DNA of 64,000 bases from Anthopleura xanthogrammica (taxonomy: Eukaryota > Cnidaria > Anthozoa > Actiniaria > Actiniidae), in the NCBI GenBank assembly GCA_964019055.1, contig OZ025222.1, positions 8,355,029 through 8,419,028 of the forward strand, written 5' to 3'. The notes under the pieces were generated by a model. That model was not told the origin of the DNA and did not search any database. It worked only from the letters and a program-made list of their open reading frames with translations. Shown here in pieces: positions 49,691 to 59,024 of the stretch. A program made the position numbers and the translations under genes. Position 1 is the first letter of the stretch. Each line of letters begins with the position of its first letter.

Positions 49691-50004
49691 TTTTCATTTT
49701 CCTTACATTTGACAAGCCGTTCTTCATTTTTGAGCGTTTAACAGCAGTTAGAGTATTAACACGATCAAAAATGGTAAAGAAAGATTCATTTTCATATTCT
49801 TTGTAAGCCAATTCATGCTAATGCCATCGTTATTGCAATATTTAGTATTCAGTTCCAGTTCGGAGTTTGACTTCGTGTGCTTAACAAAATGCCTCCCTTA
49901 ATTTTGTATTGGGTCTCTCGTAGTTTGCTTGTCTTTATTCAATATTATCAATGATTTCTAAAGCATTAGTAATCACATCAGATCCTCATTCTTTCTACAT
50001 ACAG

Positions 50005-53000
50005 AAAGCAAATAGCAGAAATGCTCAAATCGAGAGGAATGCGACTGGAAACGAAGGGTTGGAACTACAGGTATGACATAAGACATTCACAAATACATGT
50101 TTGTTGAGTTGAAATTTCATAGACTCAGAAATAAACTCAGTGTTGGAATGCAATTGTATTCTTGCTCTATATTTCTAGCCGACATTTGAGAAAATATATT
50201 TTGAAAAGACCCTTGGTTGAGGAAGGCCCATTGTAAACAAGATGACATGTCTGGGACTTTCCATACTGACTGGAAAAGTATTTCATTATAATACCGCGAT
50301 TTAGAGCTAAAGATCTATCAAATATTTCATGTTTTTGAATTTTAGAAACTTTAAACTGAACTTGTGAGCAAATCTCAGTGAAAGCAAATCAATAGAAATT
50401 CCCCGAAGGTTTTTTGTAAGCGAGAACATGGTCATACTTGGATCCAATATCGCGGACCTTTTGAATGGTTGATCGTCTTTCATGTGTAGTTTTTTTCATG
50501 CAGTTTGCCATATAATGACAATAATTTATTTACACCATAAATACATGAATACAAAAAAATACAATTTACAATTCCCTTAAATAAGGTGCAAGTTTGCTGC
50601 AATAACCTTGAGGGCTATACTAGACAGCAAGCTTCTAAACTAATTACAGCGCGACGCGCCTTACCGTAGCCACCCAACAAACTTTTTTTACAAGTTAGCC
50701 AATCAGAAAGCGAGAATCTGTAAATTTGCCTGTTAACTTGCTTTCTTGTTACCGCAAATATTTGAGCTTCGGAGCAAGAACTTGAAGAAAATGCTTAAAA
50801 ATCTCTATTTCTAAAACCAGTTTTGCTCTTTTGGCTTGCTAACACTTAATACTTTCGTAGGCATTCTTTTTCATGTGGAAATTCTTTGCAAGAAGTGATT
50901 TATCGTACTTGTACGAAACTTTGGCAGGGTGGCCACGGTAAGGCGCGTCGCGCTGTAACTAAAATTTGGTCAAAATTAGCAGAAAGATATTAATATGTTA
51001 AACATATAAATAGTAAATATATTATAAGTATAAGTAATAATATTTTTTTATCTACAATATAAATATTGTAAATAAAAATAGAATTTTAACATGAAAAAAA
51101 GTATGTATAGTATATTTATTAAGGAAATGGAAAAAATATATATATAAGTAAATATGAATAATAAATGTAAAATGGATGAGAAAAAAATACAAAGTTATTT
51201 TTCATAACTCTTTAACAATGATTTCTTCAGTTTATTTTTAAATGAGGATATACTGTGAGCCTGCTTTAATTCTTTATTAAGAGCATTCCAAGCTTTCACA
51301 CCAGCAAACCTCCTATAATTTCTCCTTTATCTTTTATCTTTACATAATTTCGTAAATTAGGTATGAAGATCCCATTTAGGGAACCTAATAATGTTTATTG
51401 CATTCTATTTACGCATTTCTCTAGGACTTGAAATTTCGAATGCTGGCTTCAAATGGTAACAAATGCCATACAGTATCTTCCGGTGGGCTCAATTCCGGTA
51501 CGAAGCTCATATATCGAGCTCGAAAATACACGAATTTTTCAACTCTTTTCCGCTCTCTCGTGAATTTAAGTAAACTTGCCTTTCATTTACCAATGGATCT
51601 AAGTAAAGCATTATGTTAGCTATGACTAGTAGTAATATGAAAGGGTTTGAGGCGTGTTTCGATACGTCAAATCTGTGTTTTCCGAGTACGGTTGAGAGCT
51701 TATTAGATTCTCGACTACCTAGCAGCGAATAAGTGGGCCTAGCTTCAGTACCCGCGCTCGAATCATTATTTTATATATTACAAGTCGACTTTTGTGGGTT
51801 TTTTGGTACGACAAATGGACATTTATACGACATTTATAGCACTACATTCCTCGATGAAACGTCCTGGTGGACGAGAAACACAATTTACACGGCCCGCCAT
51901 CTTCTGTACCTTCTCTTTATTTCTCATAAGAGTCTGTACCAGTTACCTGTACCAACCAACGAAAGTTGTTTTAATATCATCTCATGGTTAACACAATCAA
52001 AAGTCTATCGCAAGTCAAGAAATACTCCACAAGAGAATTCATTCTTTTCAATGGCATTATGAGTTTTATCTATGATATATGAAGGGTAGAGTGCTTGTGT
52101 CTAAACCCAAACTGATCATTACTAATCATTACTGATTTCATATTTATTTAAAAAAGAAATCAAACGTTGTACATGAGTTTTGCAAGAATTTTGTTAAAAA
52201 ACAAATAGTAAGGCTATTGGACGGTAATTAGAGATGAGGGATCTAGATCCATTCTTATAGATTGGTACAGCAGAAGCAATTTTAAAGCAATCAGGAACAA
52301 TGCCTGATGAAAACGAAGGTTTAGAAATAACATCCATTACGAGTTTTAAAATGGGCATTGGAATACTATTTGGGCTGGTAGACTTGTTCAATGAAAAAAG
52401 AGAAATAATCTGATTTATCTCATTACAAGTACAGGGAAATAGAAAGAAATTAGAACATAGCGAATTCTTCAGAAAACTCTGGGGTGATGTGTTCGTAGAA
52501 GTCACAGAGTTTCCAATATTATTTCCTATATTTGAAAAGTAGTCATTAAATAAATTAGCTATATGCTTAGGATCAGTTACTATCTCATTATCAGGGCAAA
52601 TAGTCTTAAAGGGACTAAGAGAATCTTTCGATTTAAGTTGAACAATCCCTTTAATACCTTTCCAAATCATTTTCAGGTTAGAATTATACTGGGCAAAATA
52701 ATTAGTGTAATATCTCTTATTACAAATAACGATTAGAGACTTAAGTTTATTACGATAAATTTTGTACTTAGAAAAATAATTATTGCTTAGTCTTTAAGTA
52801 TTTATGATAAAGATTTTTTTTAACTTTGATTGAGGATTTTTTACTAGTCAATTTCTTAGAAGGTACCTGTTTATCTATTATTTCAGAGGTAACTGTTTAG
52901 AAATTAAGAGAAGAAATTATCAACTTCAAAATACCTCTGACCAGTTAATGTCTTTGAAATCTTCTTACTGAGACTCCTTTATCTTTAATACCTTTAACTG

Positions 53001-56000
53001 AACAAGTGAATGCAGTTGTATTTGCCACTTTCACATCCCCATGCTTTAATTTGGGGGGGGGGGGGGGGGGCCAACAAGACAGAAAATTATTTGAAAATTT
53101 AAAACTTTCGTGCAGATGCTGGTTGCATTTGCTAATATCATCGAAATATAGTATCAGTTTAATTAGAGTTAATTCAACACGCATGGGAGAATGAAGCGTT
53201 TGGTGTTATGACACACAATGTATGGACTTACCAAGGAATGTCATGACATTCAGCACTCATAAAGCTGTACACATTTCTTTCCTTGATTCTGATAGATGCA
53301 AAAGTGTTTTTAGATATTTTATCTTCAATTCGTATTAATCTTCATGGTAACAATAACGAGTTGTCTTGTTGCTGCCCCAAAAAAACGCAAAGCAATATGG
53401 GGATGTGAAAGTGGCAAATATGCTATTTTATTGCGTAATGAAGAGTGTACCTATATGTATTGCATCTTGAGTGTTGATCTATGTATTCTTTCTTTGTTCT
53501 TTCCAGCAAAACATAGATATTAGAGGAGGAGCTAGACAAAGACAACCAATAGAACATGAAGAGGTAAAATGAACGTATTTTTATAAAATTTTCCAAGGAT
53601 GCATCCATCCCCCCCCCCCCCCCCCCCCATCCATCCATCCATCAGTCTAGTCTATCCATTCCTGTTTTATTCCTCTCCTGTAATAAACAGCTATATAATT
53701 TAAAGCTATTTTTAAAAAAAAACGTTGGATACCCCGAATTGTGCATTCCATTTTGGGTCTTATGTAATATTGTCTAAAGTGAAATGTATATTAATTATTC
53801 ATTTTATTTTAGTGCATTCCTTCCGAAAATATACTAGCTACATATAGAGAGCAAATTGCTGTATATTTACTCTTTATTTCAAATTAACGTGCCCCACAAT
53901 ACTCTTTGGACTTGGAATGCACTATTCAGTATGCACTCTGTATAGGTAATCATATGGTTTCGAGTTCAATTTGAGATTAATTTGCACGAGTGTGTTTTTC
54001 GACCTACGGTCTCGTGCAATTTGAACTCTTTGAAAAACACACGAGTGCGAATTATCCCAATTGAACGAGAAACCATATGATTACTTGTTAATAATATATA
54101 TGAAAAACCTTACAAACATTACCGTCCGACATTGAAAATCTCAAGAAAAACTCTGAGCGCGGGCTCAATGAAACCGACAAAAAATTTATTCAAAAACAAA
54201 CAAAATCCCCAACTTTTTAGCCGTTTTCACCGCTTAAACTTGTTCCTTCACGATCGGAAAATGCATAGTCTTGATGCTTAATAATGTTATCAACAGCAGA
54301 ATCAAAAAAAGTTTGGTTTCAAGACCGTTTTCGGAAAATGTAATTTGCACTGTGTTACACTTTTTTGCAATGTGTTACAGATTTTTGCACTGTGTTACAC
54401 TTGAACTGCACTGCTCTAAGCCAATCAAATTTGAGTAATATTTTCATGTATATTATTACCAGTATTATAATATAGCTTAGATAGTACGCGCGCTCTCATT
54501 GGCTAATTCACTCACAAAAACTATGCTCTATTTCACCTGTAAAGACATGGTTTGTGATTGACAGCTCACAAATGAAAGTTTCTCTACTACATTTTAACTC
54601 CAAAATCTGCAGGAAAAAAATGGGCAATTTCTGATTTTCAAGATTGTTTTAATCTTTCGTAGTGAATTTCCATTCAAGAAAGTTTCTTTTTTTTTTTTTT
54701 TTTTGAATAAAAAGAAAAAAGAGGCACAAAATATACCTCAAGGTTGAAATTCGCAGCATTGTCGGACATTGCTGACTAGGCTTTCTTGTTTACAAATACG
54801 CTTGAACAATTTGTTATAAGCTTAAGGAGGCTCGAAATAGTTTTCAATGAATGAGCGCGCGCGCTCTTAAATGACGTAGCACTGAATCATTTGAAATGGA
54901 ATAGGAAAATTTTGTCCCAAAAAACCTCATACTTAAACTAAAATAACTTAAAAACTGGACGGTAAATTTTTTTTAAACTTTGCATGTGGCTTTTATTTAA
55001 TGGTTCGTAAGTGCTAAGAAAAAATAAAAAAATTCTGTAATGGGGAACTTCCTAAAATAAACTTCATTGATTTCTGAGAATTTCTCATTACAGAATTTTT
55101 TCTTTTTCGGTCTAAACAAAGATTGAATCATGAAGTTCAAACATGCCAATTTTAAACGATTTTCACCGTGCGGTTTTTGAGTTATGAATTTTTAAATGAA
55201 AAACTTTGCACACATTTGAAGTGTTCTATCATTGTCATAGCAACGTGTTACGTCATATTTTTATTTTCATTCCAACCTTTACTTTATGGTCTTTCGTCTT
55301 CTGGGTCAACTTACGGTCATATATAAGTCATATAAAGTTTTTCAGGGTCGTTTTTGTTAGTCTATATGCAAGTTCAAAAACCCTTTCTAGCCTCCTTAAA
55401 CTAAAACTTTCTTTCAAATTCAAACCAAAGACATACACTTTTCAACTATAGAATAGTGCTCTGAAAAGGAGTAAAAGAAATAAAAGTCGAGGAAATATCT
55501 TGCGAAATGCTAGAGTAGATATGCCGAAAAGATTTTTCGCCGAAGCAACTTCCAGCCAGTCAATCAAATATTTAATAATTATAAGTTTCTAACTTTGTCA
55601 ATGTAGAAGTTAAATCCTTTTTGAGAGATTTTTAACGATGATCCGGTGTTGTTTTGGCACATCCATGTAATCTGTGTCAACAATGGCTTTCAAAACAACA
55701 ACTGAATTCGTCTGCAATTCCGCCGCACATTTCAGCCTAGTTATACTTAGGGACTGCTTGTACTTCCCAAATTAACTGATATATTGATAAAGGGCTAAAG
55801 ACCCCACCAGATTCCCAAAGTTAATCAGCGAAATCCAATCGACACCGCTGAGAAATAAAAAGAACTGAATTTATTGAACGTCTTTCGCCGACGCGACACC
55901 AAGAATGATATGCATATTGATCTAACGTAGCATTTGATTGACTGGCTGTAAAATCGCGACTTTTCCTTTCTATAATAGACGATAGAACTCTGTACTTTAA

Positions 56001-56553
56001 TACTTTAATACGGTATTAAAAGAAGAGGAGTTGTTCTTCATCTGTAATCAGAAATCGCGCCTTTGATAGAGTTCCATCGTCTACTATAGAAAGGAAAAGT
56101 CACGATCGCAATTTTACAGCCCGTCAATCAAATGCTACGTTATATCAATATGCATATCATTCTTGGTGTCGCGTCGGCGAAAGACGTTCAATAAATTCAG
56201 TTCTTTTTATTTCTCAGCGGTGTCGATTGGATTTCGCTGATTAACTTTGAGAATCTAGTGGGGTCTTGCCACGATATGTTCGAGTTTTACTGACATTCTC
56301 TCGTAAGACTGTGAATGAGAAAAAGTACGACGAATGTGATTCGCTTATTTGCCATAGTTTCGAGAATCTCAATTTTGATCAGAAAATAAAACGTTTTTAT
56401 AATCTTAAAATATCTTCTGCTATATCATAAAAGCAATAGAAACTAAGTTTTTTATGATTCTACCGGTGAAATAGAGCACGTGGGATGTTGGGAGAAAAAC
56501 TCGAAAAAGTTGCTTAATTCAACGTTTTTTGAAATAGCTGTATATAAATATAT

Positions 56554-56586
<33 letters not shown>

Positions 56587-56696
56587 TATACATTTGACAG
56601 CAGACGGATCCCCTGCCGGATCCCCTGCCAGATCCCCAGCCGGGGTTCACAAGTAAAGGTCATCGCGTAGTTCAACCCCAAGACGCACAACAATGA
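50005..56696 (+). CDS. 3' end of the unidentified gene, copy 3 (exons A-B-C)
   Basis: Exon A is 50005-50070 after CTACATACAG, 22 codons, with KANSRNAQIERN and ending EGLELQ, donor GTATGA. Exon B is 53507-53563 after CTTTCCAG, 19 codons, identical in DNA to copy 2 (QNIDIRGG...EHEE). Exon C is 56604-56696 after GACAGCAG, 30 codons plus TGA TGA, beginning TDPLPDPLPDPQPGFT and ending DAQQ. The codon that is ATG in the other copies is ACG here, which supports reading it as an internal codon. All exons keep the frame. Both introns carry LINE and MITE insertions. Product unknown; only the tail is visible. If expressed, its 5' exons may lie anywhere upstream, including the 32.3-kb relic exon. Confidence 0.6.
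50515..51335 (-). pseudogene. LINE 3' end with nested MITE
   Basis: On the minus strand, 51330 down to 51205 encodes RRFAGVKAWNALNKELKQ and SSFKNKLKKSLLKSYEK then stop, the conserved C-terminal end of CR1/L2-type reverse transcriptases. The AT-rich 3'UTR runs to about 50515 ('atgacaataatttatttaca'). A 309-bp MITE is inserted in the UTR. Confidence 0.75.
50647..50955. mobile_element. TA-flanked MITE with CAGCGCGACGCGCC ends
   Basis: Left CAGCGCGACGCGCCTTACCG, right CGGTAAGGCGCGTCGCGCTG, TA on both sides. The extended arms include the GGCCACGG / CCGTAGCC region. GC-rich tips in AT-rich DNA. No ORF. Confidence 0.9.
51950..52830 (-). pseudogene. LINE reverse transcriptase, degraded
   Basis: On the minus strand, 52670 down to 52194 encodes MIWKGIKGIVQLKS, IANLFNDYFSNIGNNIGN, NKSTSPNSIPMPILK, SSGIVPDCFKIAS and SNYRPIALL. 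Farther along, after frameshifts, 52062 down to 51970 gives GVFLDL, an in-frame TAG, and TFDCVNHE, which is the FLDLSKAFD.V.H block. The YxDD motif is not found. It is a dead CR1/Jockey-type element in the A-B intron of copy 3, and may belong with the 3' end at 50.5-51.3 kb. Confidence 0.85.
53020..53419. mobile_element. TA-flanked MITE, 400 bp, perfect 23-bp ends
   Basis: ATTTGCCACTTTCACATCCC is repeated inverted at the right end (53397-53419). Same family as 45851-46218. The interior contains an 18-bp G run at 53053-53070. Confidence 0.9.
53609..53628. repeat. Poly-C run (20) and CCAT remnant in B-C intron, unit 3
   Basis: Twenty C residues followed by a few 'ccat' units, at the same intron position as the minisatellite of units 1 and 2. 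Confidence 0.85.
53946..54084. mobile_element. Hairpin element 'GTAATCATATGGTTTC'
   Basis: The ends GTAATCATATGGTTTCGAG and GAGAAACCATATGATTAC pair, as do the inner 'cacgagtgtgtttttc' / 'gaaaaacacacgagtg'. Confidence 0.75.
54822..55399. mobile_element. piggyBac-like MITE with TTAA flanks
   Basis: TTAA followed by GGAGGCTCGAAA on the left and TTTCTAGCCTCC followed by TTAA on the right. Internal arms pair ('aacttaaaaactggacggt' against 'accgtgcggtttttgagtt'; 'aaaaattctgtaatg' against 'cattacagaatttttt'). No transposase frame. Confidence 0.75.
55798..56267. mobile_element. Long inverted repeat, 470 bp, arms about 190 bp
   Basis: The left arm from AAGACCCCACCAGATTC and the right arm up to GAATCTAGTGGGGTCTT are near-perfect mirrors, sharing 'ccaatcgacaccgctgagaa', 'gccgacgcgacaccaagaat' and 'tttcctttctat'. 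The central loop is 80-90 bp. Confidence 0.92.
56556..56585. repeat. (AAT)n microsatellite
   Basis: About 10 AAT units just upstream of exon C of copy 3. Confidence 0.9.
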
Positions 56697-56861
56697 TGAC
56701 TAAGCCAAGGGCAGACTTAGCTATGATAATTTAACGACTTTTATAAAGAACATTGGTTGGTTTTCCTGGTTAACATACAGACAAAAGAAAAAAAGAAGCT
56801 CAACGTTCTGTCGTTGATAGGCCCGTTCCAACTCAATTATTGCAGCAATAGACCTCTGAAG

Positions 56862-57030
56862 CTTGGGCGTAATGTTTTCAGACAACGTGTCATTCTATTG
56901 AACAGCTCATGAGTCTTTGTTTATTTGTATCCATATTCGTGTGTCTTCTCATGCGCAAACGCTAAACAAAGAAATGTTAAATTAGGAGATCACAAGTGGT
57001 CTGAAAGGAAAACATACGCCCAATCTAAGA
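56862..57030. mobile_element. MITE of the 'CAGACCACGTGTC' type, copy 3
   Basis: 'gcttgggcgtaatgttttca' on the left and 'gtggtctgaaaggaaaacat' on the right. Same position downstream of exon C as in units 1 and 2. Confidence 0.65.
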
Positions 57031-57384
57031 GGTTGTGTAAGGACATTCAGCAAGGAATTGTTTCTCATGAGATGTCCTACCTCACGCGCCCATCTACAAC
57101 TTCTAATAATATGACATTGAATTTCAAACACTTTCAACGATTCATTATCTTAAGATGTAGAAGTGAATATTTATACAAGGGTTTACCAGGATTTGATTTG
57201 TATCAGCTTGTATAAATTTTTTATACATTAACAGACCTAATCGGCTAGCGCGTTGTATGTACGTTTCCACCCAATTCAAAACCTTTGGGAATAAGAACTT
57301 TTGTTCCAAAAATTTTCCACGTAATATCGAAATGCAAAAGACAAAGAATACTATTCCAAGAGGTTTTCAATAGACCTTTTCAAT

Positions 57385-57545
57385 ACCTTCATATGCAAAT
57401 TGCCCTTTCAGACCACATGCCATTCTCTTGAGAAATTTTCTTTCCTTAAGATGTTTGAAATGAAAGAATCAACTCCAAAGAATGGCATTACATGGTCTGA
57501 AATGGGCACAACAAACAAAGAAGCTAAAAAGGCTTATTGGGTGAA
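57385..57545. mobile_element. MITE of the 'CAGACCACGTGTC' type, copy 4
   Basis: 'tttcagaccacatgccattc', 'tcttgaga' on the left; 'aatggcattacatggtctga' on the right. Confidence 0.6.
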
Positions 57546-58671
57546 AACATTCATAGCTAAGCGTTAGCTGAGTAGATCAACCAACAATTTCTTGATACGA
57601 AGTTAAACTGTTATTGAATATTTTGAATTCTGATTATATTAAATCGTTACCAGCTGATCTGAAATAGTGACGAAGAAATGTTGCACTGCAAAACTGAAGT
57701 ATCATGAAGCCTACGAAAACTGACTTATAAAAGTTTCTCTCTTAACAAATTCTAGATTTTCAGGTGAATTTTTTGATAGTTTTACATATATTTACGATGA
57801 TATTCATTGTTGAATAGGAAAATAAAATAAAGAAATATCCGTTTCCCGAGTCGCCGGGCTGCTAAGAATGACACATCAGTTTTGCAAATTTTCTCGATTC
57901 TGATTGGGTAACATTTCAGATCAGCAGGAAAGAATAAATATTATTAACGAAGATGATGTTAAATTAAAAATGCTAATTTCCGACATTTTAATAAGACGAC
58001 AAATTGATACTTTTTGTCAACATTACACATTACAGCACACATTAGCCAAAACAAAACTTAAACAAACAAACAATGAGAGTAATTTACGTTTGACATACAG
58101 ACTAAAAACTGAAAAAAATTGGATTTCAGTTTTTTAATGTTTTGCTTAGTGGTATAGAAAGTGATCTAGTGAATGAAAGATTGTGGTGGAGGGAGACGCA
58201 CGCGCGTTTTGGCGCCAAAATTATTTCTATCCACAGGAACCCCATCAGTAACAGTTATTGAGAGAGCCATTTATCTTCACAGGGCTTTTAAATCTTTCAT
58301 CGTGTCTTTTTTCCGGCTTTCATTGATAGCTTTAGTTTGTATTTTATGCATAGTGAAAATTTTAAAGTGGGGTGGGGTTGGGGCGTTTATCATAATCAGC
58401 TTCCATTTCCCCTCCCTCCCCTCCCTCCCACACATATACACAGTACCAACGTCAATATTGACCTCGAAGGTTTTCCAAGTTTGGGGAATCCCCACTAATT
58501 GTTCAGACTCTTGCTTTTCAATATTACCATATGTAGAGCAAGTTGAATTAACGTACCACTTAACTTTCTAACCAGTAAGGACAGATTTTAGGAACAAAAG
58601 TTGAAGCATATCGATTAACAGCTATTTCTATGACACAGGAATCCCAAACCCGAGAAAGACCTAAACCACAC

Positions 58672-58728
58672 TAGCCTGAGTGCTTCTGGACAAATACCGG
58701 GGTATTTGTCCGGATGTGACGCAGGCTA
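58672..58728. repeat. 57-bp near-perfect hairpin
   Basis: Arms 'tagcctgagtgcttctgga', 'caaatacc' and their mirror 'ggtatttgtccggatgtgac', 'gcaggcta' meet at CCGGGG-like centre with almost no loop. It lies about 290 bp upstream of the EndoU TATA box. Confidence 0.7.
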
Positions 58729-58961
58729 AAACCACACAAACAATAAGCCTGTGTTTACACAATGACGTTACTTTTGGTGAAGCACTTTGAAGACGGAACA
58801 GCTGTTGACTTTTGCTTAATCTCAGATGCTTCACGTATTGTTACAACGCTATTCTAAACCTTTTGAAACTTAGAAGAGGTAACTTAAAAGCTAAGAAAAC
58901 AAACTCAGAATGCAATCCTCTGTGTTATCCCAGCAGCCGTCGACAGATCTACTTAAATGAT

Positions 58962-58970
58962 TATATAAAT
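58962..58970 (+). promoter_or_regulatory. TATA box of the EndoU gene
   Basis: TATATAAAT sits 55 bp upstream of the start codon, so transcription would begin near 58992-58998. The flanking 'ctacttaaatgat' and 'agcgatttc' are conserved at the 32-kb relic, where a MITE interrupts this box. Confidence 0.7.
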
Positions 58971-59024
58971 AGCGATTTCAAGCCGAGAGAGAGCATCTTT
59001 GTCATTCACACAAGCGATTGATCC

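Larger units (their letters stand above)
53702..56541. mobile_element. Nested transposon block, outer ends related to the 197-bp MITE
   Basis: The left edge 'agctatttttaaaaaaaaac', then 'gttgga', mirrors the right edge 'aacgttttttgaaatagctg' followed by TA. Units 1 and 2 lack the block: their 'ctatataa' sequence runs almost directly into the 'gtaataatg' before exon C. Inside are the three palindromic elements listed next. No transposase frame is seen. Confidence 0.55.
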
